From a bacterium (GTDB taxonomy: Bacteria; Actinomycetota; Acidimicrobiia; Acidimicrobiales; Bin134), in the NCBI GenBank assembly GCA_028819295.1, contig JAPPMA010000077.1, forward strand, positions 1 to 64,000: a stretch of 64,000 bases of DNA, written 5' to 3'. The notes under the pieces are model-generated. The model saw nothing but the letters and a program-made list of their open reading frames with translations. It ran no database searches and was not told the DNA's origin. Below, in pieces: positions 26,811-35,618 of the stretch (positions are counted from its first letter, which is position 1; each line of letters begins with the position of its first letter). The translations under genes were made by a program, and so were the position numbers.

Positions 26811-28430
26811 ATGGCCATGGTCCAAGACAACCTGCGCTGGTGGGACCGCGAGGTGGGCTACGAGGTGTACATCCGCTCGTTTGCCGACGGCAACGGCGAC
26901 GGGGTGGGCGACTTCCCCGGCCTCGCCGAGAAGCTGGACTACCTGGCCTGGCTGGGGGTGGGCATCGTGTGGGTCACCCCCTTCTACCCGTCGCCCATGG
27001 CCGATTTCGGCTATGACGTGGCCGACTACACCGGGGTCGACCCCCTGTTCGGCACCCTGGACGACTTCGACACCTGTATCGCCGAGGCCCACCGGCTTGG
27101 CCTGCGGGTGCTCATCGACCTGGTGCCCAACCACACCTCCGACCAGCATCAGTGGTTCCAGGCGTCTCGTTCTGATCCCGACAGCCCCATGAGGGGCTAC
27201 TACCACTGGCGCGACCCCGCGCGGGGAGGCGGGCCGCCCAACAACTGGGTGTCGCACTTCGGCGGGCCGGCCTGGACCTACGACGAAGCTTCCGAGCAGT
27301 ACTACCTGCACTTGTTCCTGCCCGAGCAGCCCGACCTGAATTGGTCCAACCCCAATGTGATGCGGGAATTCGACGATGTGCTGAGGTTCTGGCTTGAGCG
27401 CGGGGCCGACGGGTTCCGCATCGACGTGGCCCATGGCCTGGTCAAGAACATGCTCATGCCTGACAACCCGCAGCGCTATCCGGTCACCCCCGAAATGGGG
27501 CCGCGTCAGGTGTTCGACAGCTACGAGCATCGCTATGACTTGGATCAGGCGGGCAACACCGCCATCTACCGCCGGTGGCGGGACATCGTTGAGCCCTATG
27601 ACGCGCTCCTGCTGGGAGAGGTGTACCTGAGGGACAACAACCCCAGCCGGGCCAGCCGCTATGTGGCCAACCAAGACGGCCTTCACCGGGCCTTCTACTT
27701 CTCCCCCATGCACACCCCCTGGGAGCCATCAGCCATGTGGTCCACGTTCGGCGATGCGCTCGCCGCCGCCCCCAGGGACTTCTCCTGGGCGGTCAGCAGC
27801 CACGACGATCCCCGGGCACCCACCCGCCTCGGGGGTGGGGAGCTCGGCCAGTCACGGGCTCTGGCCTACTGCGTACTGATGTTCGCCCTGCCCGGCTTGC
27901 CATTCCTCTACCAGGGCGACGAGCTGGGCCTCGCCGACGTCGATGTCCCTCTGGACCGGTGCCAGGACCCGGTGGCGGTCCGCAACCGGAACCCCTCCAA
28001 CGGACGAGACGGCTGCCGGACACCGATGCCGTGGGTGCCGGGGCCGGAGGCTGGCTTCACCGATGGCGCCGAGCCGTGGCTGCCGGTGGGCCGTAACGAT
28101 AGCGATACGGCCGCAGTCCAGCGCGACGATCCTCAGGCGATCCTCCACAAGTACCGGGAGCTGTTGGCCCTGCGCCGCGAGCTGCACGACCTCCACGCCG
28201 GCGGGCTGGAGTGGCTGACCGACCGGACAAGCCCGGTGATCGGCTTTCGCCGGGGCGACACCGTATGTGCCCTCAACGCCGGTGATGTGCCGGTCGACTT
28301 CCAACTCCCGCCCGGTCAGTGGCGTCTGGCGTTCTCCTCCCAGCAGCCCCCCGGCGCGGTGGCCGCCTCCGCCGTCAGCCTCGACGCCCCCGAAGGGGTG
28401 CTGTTGGCGAGAGTCCCGGACTCTGCCTGA
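26811..28430 (+). CDS. Alpha-glucosidase / oligo-1,6-glucosidase, GH13
   Basis: Cytoplasmic retaining glucosidase of 539 residues. GH13 conserved regions: DLVPNHTSDQH (region I), GFRIDVAHGL with the nucleophile Asp (II), LLGEVYLRD with the acid/base Glu (III), and SSHDDPRAPTR (IV; Ser replaces the usual Asn before His-Asp). It has no signal peptide. The spacing of 29 bases after adh suggests a shared transcript. Trehalose- or maltose-type oligosaccharides are likely substrates. Confidence 0.9.
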   Translation: MAMVQDNLRWWDREVGYEVYIRSFADGNGDGVGDFPGLAEKLDYLAWLGVGIVWVTPFYPSPMADFGYDVADYTGVDPLFGTLDDFDTCIAEAHRLGLRVLIDLVPNHTSDQHQWFQASRSDPDSPMRGYYHWRDPARGGGPPNNWVSHFGGPAWTYDEASEQYYLHLFLPEQPDLNWSNPNVMREFDDVLRFWLERGADGFRIDVAHGLVKNMLMPDNPQRYPVTPEMGPRQVFDSYEHRYDLDQAGNTAIYRRWRDIVEPYDALLLGEVYLRDNNPSRASRYVANQDGLHRAFYFSPMHTPWEPSAMWSTFGDALAAAPRDFSWAVSSHDDPRAPTRLGGGELGQSRALAYCVLMFALPGLPFLYQGDELGLADVDVPLDRCQDPVAVRNRNPSNGRDGCRTPMPWVPGPEAGFTDGAEPWLPVGRNDSDTAAVQRDDPQAILHKYRELLALRRELHDLHAGGLEWLTDRTSPVIGFRRGDTVCALNAGDVPVDFQLPPGQWRLAFSSQQPPGAVAASAVSLDAPEGVLLARVPDSA

Positions 28431-28436
28431 CCAGAA

Positions 28437-28530
28437 CGGCGATCAGCTCGTCGATCGACCAGGGGACGTTGGGGTTGGCTTCCCGGCCGGTGTACTCGTT
28501 GGCCCGGACTTCGATGAACACGGGAGACAT
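28437..28530 (-). pseudogene. N-terminal remnant resembling a beta-keto acid cleavage enzyme
   Basis: Between the convergent GH13 and SDR genes the minus strand encodes MSPVFIEVRANEYTGREANP followed by NVPWSIDELIAVLV, then runs into the GH13 tail. This resembles the first 30-35 residues of BKACE-type proteins (3-keto-5-aminohexanoate cleavage family, usually about 280-300 residues). The rest is missing, so it is probably a deletion remnant. Family assignment is from memory of the N-terminal pattern. Confidence 0.4.
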
Positions 28531-28545
28531 TGCCGTCTTCTTCGG

Positions 28546-29331
28546 CTAGAGGGTGGTGGCGTAGCCGCCGTCCACCGGGATGACCGCGCCGGTCAGATAC
28601 GAACCGCCCCGCCCGGATAGGAAGATCGCCGCGCCGGCCATGTCCTCAGGCTGGCCCAGCCGTCCCAGGGCGGTGGCCGCCGCGATCTCGTCGCCGAAAT
28701 TGTCCAGGGTGTGAGCCATCATCTTGGTGTAGAACGCCCCCGGGGCGATGGCGTTCACCGTGATGTGGCTGGGCCCCAGCTTCTTGGCCAGCACCCGGGT
28801 CATGTGGTGGACCGCGGCCTTGCTGGCCGAGTACGAGTAGTTCTCGATGTCGGGGGCTTGGAGGCCCTGAACCGAGCCCAGGTTGATCACCCGGGCGGGA
28901 TCGTCGGGGGTGGCCGCCGCCTCCAGCAGCGGGAGCAGGGCCACCGTGAGCTGGAACACCCCCTTCACGTTCAGGTTCAGCACCTTGTCCCACGCCGAGT
29001 CGGGGAACTCCCGCATCGGCGCCCCCCAGGTGGCCCCGGCGTTGTTCACCAGGATGTCCAGCCGGCCAGTGCGCTCGCCGACCGCTTCTGCCAGGCTCGT
29101 GCAGCCCTGTTCGGTGGAGCAGTCGGCGGCGATGGCCTCCACGCGACCGATGGCCGACAGCGCCTCCACCGCCGCGTCGAGCTGCTCTTGGCGGCGAGAT
29201 GAGATGATCACCCGGGCCCCTGCGCCCAGCAGACCCTCGGCGATCATCGCCCCGATGCCCCGTCCGCCCCCGGTCACCACGGCGGTCTTGCCGTCGAGGC
29301 CGAACAGGTTGGCGGGCGTCAGGTCGGTCAT
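28546..29331 (-). CDS. Short-chain dehydrogenase/reductase
   Basis: Classical SDR of 261 residues: cofactor loop TGGGRGIG (about residue 20), NNAG (about 92), catalytic Ser in INLGSVQGL and YSYSASK (Tyr/Lys), and a C-terminal GAVIPVDGGY. The substrate cannot be told. It is followed upstream on the same strand by an NTF2-like protein 31 bases away, so the two probably share an operon. Confidence 0.9.
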   Translation of the reverse strand: MTDLTPANLFGLDGKTAVVTGGGRGIGAMIAEGLLGAGARVIISSRRQEQLDAAVEALSAIGRVEAIAADCSTEQGCTSLAEAVGERTGRLDILVNNAGATWGAPMREFPDSAWDKVLNLNVKGVFQLTVALLPLLEAAATPDDPARVINLGSVQGLQAPDIENYSYSASKAAVHHMTRVLAKKLGPSHITVNAIAPGAFYTKMMAHTLDNFGDEIAAATALGRLGQPEDMAGAAIFLSGRGGSYLTGAVIPVDGGYATTL

Positions 29332-29362
29332 CTTCTCACCTCCTCGCCGCGGGTCCGCCCGC

Positions 29363-29818
29363 TCACATCTTCAGCTCGAACAACAGGTGGCGGCTCAGGT
29401 CGCCGAGCTGGTCCACCAGCATGGTCCTCGTGTCGAACCACCATCGGCCGTCGATGCGGTGGAAGGTGTCGTGATAGCGGCCGGTGATAATGGGCTGAAG
29501 CGGGAAGTCTTCGAGCTGCTGGAAGACGGTGTAATACGAGCGTGCCGCGGCGGTGCCGGCGTCGTCGTCTGCCTCTATGATGGCGTTGGTGGTGACGTGT
29601 TTGGTGCGGGGGGTGCCGCAGGGGTACAGGCGGGTGGAGCCCCGGTACATCCCCAGCACCTCGTTGCGCCCGATCGCGGCTGTTTCCACCGGGGCATCGG
29701 GGGAGGCCACGATTCGGCCATGGGCGAAGAGGTCGGCCACCCCCTCCAGATTCCCGGCGTCGATCCGCTCGGCATAGGTGTACATGAGGTGTTCAATCTG
29801 GCGTGCGCTGTCGATCAT
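29363..29818 (-). CDS. SnoaL/NTF2-like protein
   Basis: 151 residues from ATG 29818 (MIDSARQIEHLMYTYAERID). The pattern of an N-terminal helix pair, ADLFAHGRIV, then TKHVTTNAII, ARSYYTVFQQ and GRYHDTFHRIDGRWWFDTR is that of the cone-shaped NTF2 fold used by SnoaL-like cyclases, hydratases and dehydratases. A longer version to 29884 would run into the lgt promoter region and adds no conserved sequence. Probably expressed with the downstream SDR. Confidence 0.82.
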   Translation of the reverse strand: MIDSARQIEHLMYTYAERIDAGNLEGVADLFAHGRIVASPDAPVETAAIGRNEVLGMYRGSTRLYPCGTPRTKHVTTNAIIEADDDAGTAAARSYYTVFQQLEDFPLQPIITGRYHDTFHRIDGRWWFDTRTMLVDQLGDLSRHLLFELKM

Positions 29819-29893
29819 GGGCTGCAATCTAATCCGATTGCTCGCGGCCTGGGATGAGTGATCGGCGTCGGCGCGTGGCAGCATGAGGAGGTG

Positions 29894-30796
29894 ATGCCAG
29901 CAGCGATTCCCAGTCCGGGCTCAAGCAGCCTGGATATCGGCTCTTTGGAACTGCGGGCCTATGGCCTGATGATCGCCCTCGGCGTGCTCGCCGCCGCTTG
30001 GCTGTTCCACCGGCGGTTCACCCAGCGGGGCCATTCCCCCGACCTTGCCAGTTCGATCGCCGTGTGGGCGGTGATCGCGGGTCTTGTCGGCGCCCGGATC
30101 TACCACGTCATCACCGACTGGAAGGACTATCGGGGGAAGTGGGGCGAGGTCTGGCAGATCTGGGAGGGAGGTCTGGGCATTACCGGCGGGGTGATCGCCG
30201 CCGCGGCCGTCATATGGGTGTACGCCCGCCAAAAGGGCATCCCCATGTCCGAGATCGCCGACTCGGCGGCCCCCGCCCTCCCGTTGGGCCAGGCCATCGG
30301 GCGGTGGGGGAATTGGTTCAACCAGGAGCTATTCGGTCGACCCACCGACTTGCCTTGGGCACTGGAGATCGACCCCATCCCTGCTGCGAATGCTGGCTAT
30401 CCAAACGACGACACCTTCCATCCCGCGTTCCTCTATGAGTGCATCTGGAACCTGGCTTTGGCCGGGGCCTTGCTGTGGGCCGCCAAGCGCTTCACGCTGA
30501 AGCCGGGCCGCCTGTTCGGGCTGTATGTGCTGGGCTATTCGCTTGGACGGCTGTGGATCGAGTTCATCAGGGTCGATTACGCCAGCGAGCTGGCCGGGGT
30601 GAGGGTGAACATCTGGGTGATGCTGGCCCTGATCCTCGGCTCGGTGGCCTATCTGCTCTGGGGTCGGGGCGGCGATGACCGAGGCCAGGAGGATGAGGAT
30701 GCGGTCCCCGAATGGCCCGAAGACCAAGAGGCCGGTGATTCGGCCCCCCAAGGGCTCGAAGAGTCCGATGCTGAAAACATCTCTTTGGAGACCTGA
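29894..30796 (+). CDS. lgt: Prolipoprotein diacylglyceryl transferase
   Basis: Adds diacylglycerol to the lipobox Cys of prelipoproteins at the membrane. ATG 29894 follows AGGAGG (29886-29891); 300 residues. The signature GQAIGRWGNWFNQELFG is at about residues 137-153, YGLMIALGVLAAAW and GARIYHVITDW mark earlier helices, and about seven membrane segments are seen. The last 40 residues are acidic and probably cytoplasmic. One substrate in this window is the lipoprotein at 60386-61531. Confidence 0.95.
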   Translation: MPAAIPSPGSSSLDIGSLELRAYGLMIALGVLAAAWLFHRRFTQRGHSPDLASSIAVWAVIAGLVGARIYHVITDWKDYRGKWGEVWQIWEGGLGITGGVIAAAAVIWVYARQKGIPMSEIADSAAPALPLGQAIGRWGNWFNQELFGRPTDLPWALEIDPIPAANAGYPNDDTFHPAFLYECIWNLALAGALLWAAKRFTLKPGRLFGLYVLGYSLGRLWIEFIRVDYASELAGVRVNIWVMLALILGSVAYLLWGRGGDDRGQEDEDAVPEWPEDQEAGDSAPQGLEESDAENISLET

Positions 30797-30859
30797 ACCA
30801 GGTATCATTGGTTACCGGGCTGACGAACCTTTCGCTTCCTTCCGCAGCCCGAATCACAA

Positions 30860-32026
30860 ATGACAGAAGAATTCCGCGCTCTGGGCGTGGCCAGCGATCT
30901 GGTGGCAACGCTCAAAGAACGGGGCATCCAAACCCCGTTTCCCATACAAACCCTCACCATCCCCGATGCCCTCGCCGGGCGAGACGTGTGCGGCAAGGCA
31001 AAGACCGGGTCGGGCAAGACCCTGGCCTTCGGCCTGCCCCTGGTGGAGAACCTCTCCCATGCCGACTCCCACTGGGTGCGGAGCCTGATATTGGTTCCCA
31101 CCCGGGAACTGGCCTTGCAGGTGGCCGAGGAGCTGCGCCCGCTGGCCCGGTGCCGAGGGCTCGACTTGGCCCCTGTGTACGGCGGGGCGCCCATGGATGT
31201 ACAGGTCGACAAGATCAAGTCCGGGCTGGACATAATCGTGGCCACCCCCGGACGGCTCATCGACCTGATCGACCGCAAAGCGGTGTCGGTGGCCAGGCTG
31301 GAGATCGTGGTGGTGGACGAAGCCGACCGCATGGCCGACATGGGGTTCCTGCCCCAAGTGGAGTGGATTCTGCGCCATGTGGAGGCACGCCACCAGACCA
31401 TGCTGTTCTCCGCCACCCTCGACGGGGTAGTGGACACCCTGGTGCGCCGCTACCAGGCTGATCCGGTTCGCCACGAGGTCCAGTCTCGGCAGGTGACCGT
31501 GGACGAGATGCAGCACCGGTTCGTGGCCGTCCATGAGATGGACAAGGTCAAGGTGGCCGCGGCCATCATCCGGGCCTCCAAGCGCACGCTGGTGTTCTCG
31601 GCCACCCGCCACGGATGCGACCGGCTGAGCCGCAAGCTCAAGGCGGAGAACGTGCGGGCCGAGCCCATACACGGCGACCTCCGCCAGAAGGCCCGAGAGC
31701 GCTCGCTGGCCCGGTTCGCATCCGGCGAGATCCAGGCGCTGGTGGCCACCGATGTGGCCGCCCGGGGCCTGCACATCAACGATGTGGACGTGGTGATCCA
31801 CTACGACCCGCCGCCCGACCACAAGACCTACCTGCACCGCTCAGGGCGCACCGCCCGAGCCGGGGAGACGGGCATGGCCGTCACGCTGTCGCTGTGGAAC
31901 GAGGAGCTGGAGGTCAAGCGGCTCCAGCGCCGCCTGTCGCTGGACGTGCCCATCGTGGAGATGTTCTCCAACGACGACCGGCTCGATGCGCTCGACCGGT
32001 GGGATCCGGTGGTCGAGCCCGTCTGA
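30860..32026 (+). CDS. DEAD-box RNA helicase
   Basis: 388 residues with the full helicase core: Q motif (FRALGVASDLV ... PFPIQ), motif I AKTGSGKT, Ia PTRELA, II DEAD (VVVDEADRMADMGF), III SAT, IV-VI (LVFSATRHG, ATDVAARGLHI, HRSGRTARAG). There is no long C-terminal extension, so it is a minimal RhlE-like form for RNA unwinding. It ends about 40 bases before the hairpin and riboswitch of metX. Confidence 0.93.
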   Translation: MTEEFRALGVASDLVATLKERGIQTPFPIQTLTIPDALAGRDVCGKAKTGSGKTLAFGLPLVENLSHADSHWVRSLILVPTRELALQVAEELRPLARCRGLDLAPVYGGAPMDVQVDKIKSGLDIIVATPGRLIDLIDRKAVSVARLEIVVVDEADRMADMGFLPQVEWILRHVEARHQTMLFSATLDGVVDTLVRRYQADPVRHEVQSRQVTVDEMQHRFVAVHEMDKVKVAAAIIRASKRTLVFSATRHGCDRLSRKLKAENVRAEPIHGDLRQKARERSLARFASGEIQALVATDVAARGLHINDVDVVIHYDPPPDHKTYLHRSGRTARAGETGMAVTLSLWNEELEVKRLQRRLSLDVPIVEMFSNDDRLDALDRWDPVVEPV

Positions 32027-32063
32027 GGCCTCGAACCGAAAAAGGTTGAGTCTGAGAACCGAG

Positions 32064-32082
32064 CCCCACTACCCTAGTGGGG
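32064..32082 (+). terminator. Perfect 8-bp hairpin between the helicase gene and the riboswitch
   Basis: CCCCACTA-ccc-TAGTGGGG forms a perfect stem of 8 bp with a 3-base loop, one base before the riboswitch P1 stem. There is no T tract, so termination of the helicase transcript is only one possibility. It could also be the 5' stem of the metX leader. Confidence 0.5.
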
Positions 32083-32273
32083 TACATCGAGAGCGGCTCG
32101 CCGCCCGAGTCAGAGTGCTCGGACGGAGGGTCCAGCAACCTGGGAGGGACACCCAAGGTGCTCGCCCGCTTCGGCGGGGGATGTGGCCTCTGGCTCGGAC
32201 AGAGGCAACCAAGTGTCCGTGCCATGCCGCTGTGCCAGCGGTGGCCCTCCCCTAGACAGACGAAGGGAGGACC
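32081..32273 (+). promoter_or_regulatory. SAM riboswitch (SAM-I/SAM-IV superfamily) with SD-sequestering hairpin
   Basis: The leader of metX folds as follows. P1 pairs ACATC (32084-32088) with GATGT (32180-32184). CGAGAGCGGC follows P1. P2 pairs 32101-32109 with 32118-32126. The conserved CAGCAACC (32133-32140) and AAGGTGC (32155-32161) flank P3. P4 is CCCGC-TTCG-GCGGG (32165-32178). These are the landmarks of SAM-I/IV aptamers. Downstream, GGCCCTCCC (32243-32251) can pair with the Shine-Dalgarno GGGAGG (32265-32270), so S-adenosylmethionine probably shuts off translation of metX. Confidence 0.8.
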
Positions 32274-33530
32274 ATGCGAACAGGTAAGGACCGCAATCGT
32301 GAGCAGGGACCTCCCGCCGCGCCAGTCGATGACCAGCGCCCGCCGGTCCACCCTCGGGGCTACAGCGCCGATTTGCCGGTGACCGGCGCGTGGCGGCCTG
32401 GTGATCCCCCCGGCAAACGCCAGTTCTTCACCCTCGACCGCCCCCACTCCTTCGAGTTGGAGGGCGGCGGGGCGCTGCGGGAGGTGACCCTGGCCTATGA
32501 GACCTGGGGGCAGTTGGCTTCCGACGGCTCCAACGCCGTGCTGATCTGCCACGCCCTCACCGGCGACTCCCATGTGGCCGGCGATGCCGGCCACGGCCAC
32601 CCCACCCCCGGGTGGTGGGGAGAGATGGTGGGCCCCGGCAAGGTTCTAGACACCAACGAGCTATACGTGGTGTGCGCCAACGTGCTGGGCGGCTGTCAGG
32701 GCACCACCGGCCCGGCTTCGCCCAATCCCGACACCGGCACCGCCTACGGCTCATCGTTCCCCACGGTGACGGTGCGCGACATCGTGCGCACCCAGCGCCG
32801 GTTGGCCGATCACCTCGGCGTCCGGCGATGGCTCACCGTGGTGGGAGGCTCGATGGGCGCCATGCAGGCCCTGGAGTGGGGGGTGATGTTCCCCGATCGG
32901 GTGAGCTCGGTGTGCTCGCTGGCCGGCTGCATGGCGGCCAGCGCCCAGCAGATCGGCTGGTCGGCGGTCGGACGCACAGCCTTGGCCCTGGATCCCAACT
33001 GGCAGGGGGGCGACTACTACGACAACCCGCCCGGCCAAGGCCCCCATGCTGGCTTGGCCATTGCCCGGTCGCTGGCCCAGATCACCTACCGGTCCGACGA
33101 GGTGTTTGAAGACCGCTTCGGGCGGGAGCTGTTCGACATCCACTCGGTGTACGGCTTGTGGGACAGGTTCCAGGTGGAGTCGTACCTCGACTACCACGGG
33201 GAGAAGCTGGTCAAGCGGTTCGACGCCAACACCTACCTGGTGCTCAACCGGGTGATGGACTTGCACGACATCGGCCGGGACCGGGGAGGCATCGCTAAGG
33301 CCGTCTCCCGAATCACCTCGCCGGTGCTGTCGCTGAGCATCACCAGCGACACCCTGTACCCTCCCCGCCAGCAAGTGGAGCTCCACGACGCGGTGGTGGC
33401 CTCCGGCGGGAGGTGCGTTTACACCGTGGTGGACAGCCCGCACGGCCACGACGGGTTCCTGCTCGAAGTAGACGCGGTGGGGCAGGCCGTCAAGGACTTC
33501 TTGGAGAAGGTGGGCGGCGGTGTCAGCTGA
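32274..33530 (+). CDS. metX: Homoserine O-acetyltransferase
   Basis: Alpha/beta-hydrolase-fold acyltransferase activating homoserine for methionine synthesis. 418 residues. The nucleophile Ser is in GGSMGAMQALEW (about residue 199), with the Asp in SDTLYP and His in DSPHGHDGFL completing the triad. The first 35 residues are a non-conserved extension, yet the ATG is supported by the strong GGGAGG 3 bases upstream. Control is by the SAM riboswitch. Succinyl- instead of acetyl-CoA use cannot be excluded. Confidence 0.95.
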   Translation: MRTGKDRNREQGPPAAPVDDQRPPVHPRGYSADLPVTGAWRPGDPPGKRQFFTLDRPHSFELEGGGALREVTLAYETWGQLASDGSNAVLICHALTGDSHVAGDAGHGHPTPGWWGEMVGPGKVLDTNELYVVCANVLGGCQGTTGPASPNPDTGTAYGSSFPTVTVRDIVRTQRRLADHLGVRRWLTVVGGSMGAMQALEWGVMFPDRVSSVCSLAGCMAASAQQIGWSAVGRTALALDPNWQGGDYYDNPPGQGPHAGLAIARSLAQITYRSDEVFEDRFGRELFDIHSVYGLWDRFQVESYLDYHGEKLVKRFDANTYLVLNRVMDLHDIGRDRGGIAKAVSRITSPVLSLSITSDTLYPPRQQVELHDAVVASGGRCVYTVVDSPHGHDGFLLEVDAVGQAVKDFLEKVGGGVS

Positions 33531-34758
33531 GGCCGGTTGGGAGGACCGAGGCCGAGAGAAGGTGGTCGCCCCCGATCCTGCGGGATTCGCCCACCCCGAC
33601 ACCCTGGCCGTTTTGGCCGGCAGGCGAACGGGAGGGGCCGAGCTGGCCCCGTCGCTTCACCCCACCACCACGTTCCGCATCCCGTCGCTCGATGTCGGCC
33701 AGCGCATGGCGCTCGACCCCGCCGAGAGCCATTACTACACCCGCAACGGCAATCCCACCGTGGCCGCCTTCGAGGAGGCCATGGCCGAGCTGGAGGGGGC
33801 GGAAGCCTCCCGGGCCTTCGCGTCGGGCATGGGCGCGGTGAGCTGCGTGATCCTGGGCCTGTGCTCGGCTGGCGATCACATCGTGGCCCAGCGCCAGCTC
33901 TACTCCGGCACCCAGTTCCTGCTCCAGGCGGTGTGCCCCCGCTTCGGGATCGAAGTGACCTTTGTGGACGGCACCGAACCGGGGGCCTTCCAAGCCGCGG
34001 TGCGGCCGGGCCAGACCATGCTGGTGTTCGCCGAGACCCCGGCCAATCCCCGCTTGGACTTGGTGGATTTGGCAGAGCTGGGCGCCATCCAAGGCCCGTT
34101 CACCGCGGTGGACGCCACCTTTGCTCCGCCGAGCATCACTCGACCGCTGGACTACGGTGTGGACCTGAGCGTGCACTCGGCCACCAAAGGCCTCGGCGGC
34201 CACAACGACGCCACCCTGGGAGTGGTGTCGGGCAGCGCCGATCTGATTGCCTCGCTGTGGGGGTTCGCCATCTTGCAGGGGGCCAACGCCGCCCCCTTCG
34301 ACGCCATGAACGGCTTGCGGGGACTGCGCACCTTGGGAGTTCGCCTGGAGCGCCAGAGCGCCACCGCTCAGAGGCTGGCCGAGGCCCTGTCGGGCCATCC
34401 CGGGGTGGAGTCGGTGCGCTATCCCGGTCTGGCTTCCCACCCCCAGCACGATCTGGCCCGGCGCCAGATGAGGATGTTCGGCGGACTGCTGGCCTTCGAT
34501 CTCGCTGGAGGACACGAGGCGGGGGAGCGGTTCGTGGAAGCGGTGAAGCTGGTCCAGATTGCCACGTCGCTGGGCGGGCCGGAGACGCTGGTCACCCATT
34601 CGGCGTCCACCACCCATGCCGGGCTGACCCCTGAGGAGCTGGCGGCCGCCGGCATCGGGCCGGGCACCATCCGAGTGTCGGTCGGTTTGGAGCACGGCGA
34701 CGACGTGGTGGCTGATTTGCTCCACGCGGCCGACAAGGCCACCGCCGAGTCGGTCTGA
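33520..34758 (+). CDS. PLP-dependent sulfhydrylase / cystathionine gamma-synthase family enzyme
   Basis: Cys/Met-metabolism PLP enzyme of 412 residues that replaces the acyl group of O-acylhomoserine with sulfide or cysteine. The PLP lysine is in SVHSATKGLGGHND (about residue 222), with SHYYTRNGNPT and DATFAPPSI as cofactor and substrate loops. It overlaps metX by 11 bases, so it takes the MetX product and comes under the same SAM control. Sulfhydrylase (MetZ/MetY role) and MetB cannot be separated by eye. Confidence 0.9.
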   Translation: MSAEAGWEDRGREKVVAPDPAGFAHPDTLAVLAGRRTGGAELAPSLHPTTTFRIPSLDVGQRMALDPAESHYYTRNGNPTVAAFEEAMAELEGAEASRAFASGMGAVSCVILGLCSAGDHIVAQRQLYSGTQFLLQAVCPRFGIEVTFVDGTEPGAFQAAVRPGQTMLVFAETPANPRLDLVDLAELGAIQGPFTAVDATFAPPSITRPLDYGVDLSVHSATKGLGGHNDATLGVVSGSADLIASLWGFAILQGANAAPFDAMNGLRGLRTLGVRLERQSATAQRLAEALSGHPGVESVRYPGLASHPQHDLARRQMRMFGGLLAFDLAGGHEAGERFVEAVKLVQIATSLGGPETLVTHSASTTHAGLTPEELAAAGIGPGTIRVSVGLEHGDDVVADLLHAADKATAESV

Positions 34759-34779
34759 GGCCGCGAAGGGCCGGGTTCG

Positions 34780-35577
34780 CTGCCTGAGATCATCGAGGTC
34801 GAGTATTACCGCCGGGCTGCCGCCAACACGGTGGGCCGCACGGTTGCCACGGTGCATGCTCCCGACGATTGGTTCATCAAGGGAGGCGCAGATGCCGTTG
34901 CGCTGAGCCTGGCGTTGGAGGGCCAAACGGTGGTGGCGGTACGCCGGACGGGAAAGCTCCTGATGATGGACTTCGAAGATTCCGATGGTTCGGCCCGCGC
35001 CGTGCTGGGCCTGCGGTTCGGAATGACCGGGAGGCTGGTGGTGGACGACCGCCCGGTGATTGAGAAACTCGAGTACTCCAGTGCCCGGGTTCTCCCCGAG
35101 TGGCGCCGATTCGAACTGGGCTTTCACGACGAGGGCACCCTGGTCATTGTCGATCCCCGGCGCCTAGGCGGGGTAGAGCTCAATCCCGATGACTCCCGCC
35201 TCGGCCCCGATGCCTTAAATCTCGCCACCGAGCAGCTAGCCGCCGCCCTGGAGGGGAGCCGCACCGCGCTGAAGGCCCGACTGCTCGACCAGCACCGGGT
35301 GGCCGGCTTGGGCAACCTGCTGGTGGACGAGATCCTGTGGCGAACGGGGCTCAACCCGGCTCGGGAAGCGGGATCACTGGGCGAGTCCGAAATCAAGCGG
35401 CTGGCTGAGAGCATCAGATTAACGGTGGCCGAGCTGGCCGAGCGGGGAGGGTCGCACACCGGCGATCTCCATCACGCCAGAGTCCGGGGTGGCTCATGTC
35501 CCCGCGACGGGGGATTCTTGGATCGGCAGACAATCGGCGGGCGCACCACCTATTCCTGTCCCCAACACCAGAAGTGA
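34780..35577 (+). CDS. mutM: Formamidopyrimidine-DNA glycosylase/endonuclease VIII family protein, probable CTG start
   Basis: Base-excision repair glycosylase/AP lyase. The family needs Pro right after the initiator Met as its nucleophile. In this frame only CTG 34780 gives that (PEIIEVEYYRR), with an AAGGG ribosome-binding site 9 bases before it; GTG 34831 would remove the active site. LKARLLDQHRVAGLGNLLVD is the helix-two-turn-helix. The C-terminal zinc finger is altered: CPRD ... GGRTTYSCPQH, so one Cys pair appears as C-x2-D and the other as C-x2-H. 265 residues. It begins 22 bases after the sulfhydrylase. Confidence 0.85.
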   Translation: MPEIIEVEYYRRAAANTVGRTVATVHAPDDWFIKGGADAVALSLALEGQTVVAVRRTGKLLMMDFEDSDGSARAVLGLRFGMTGRLVVDDRPVIEKLEYSSARVLPEWRRFELGFHDEGTLVIVDPRRLGGVELNPDDSRLGPDALNLATEQLAAALEGSRTALKARLLDQHRVAGLGNLLVDEILWRTGLNPAREAGSLGESEIKRLAESIRLTVAELAERGGSHTGDLHHARVRGGSCPRDGGFLDRQTIGGRTTYSCPQHQK

Positions 35578-35618
35578 ACGATCTCGCTGAGCCGAGATGC
35601 CGCGCGAGACTGGGTACC

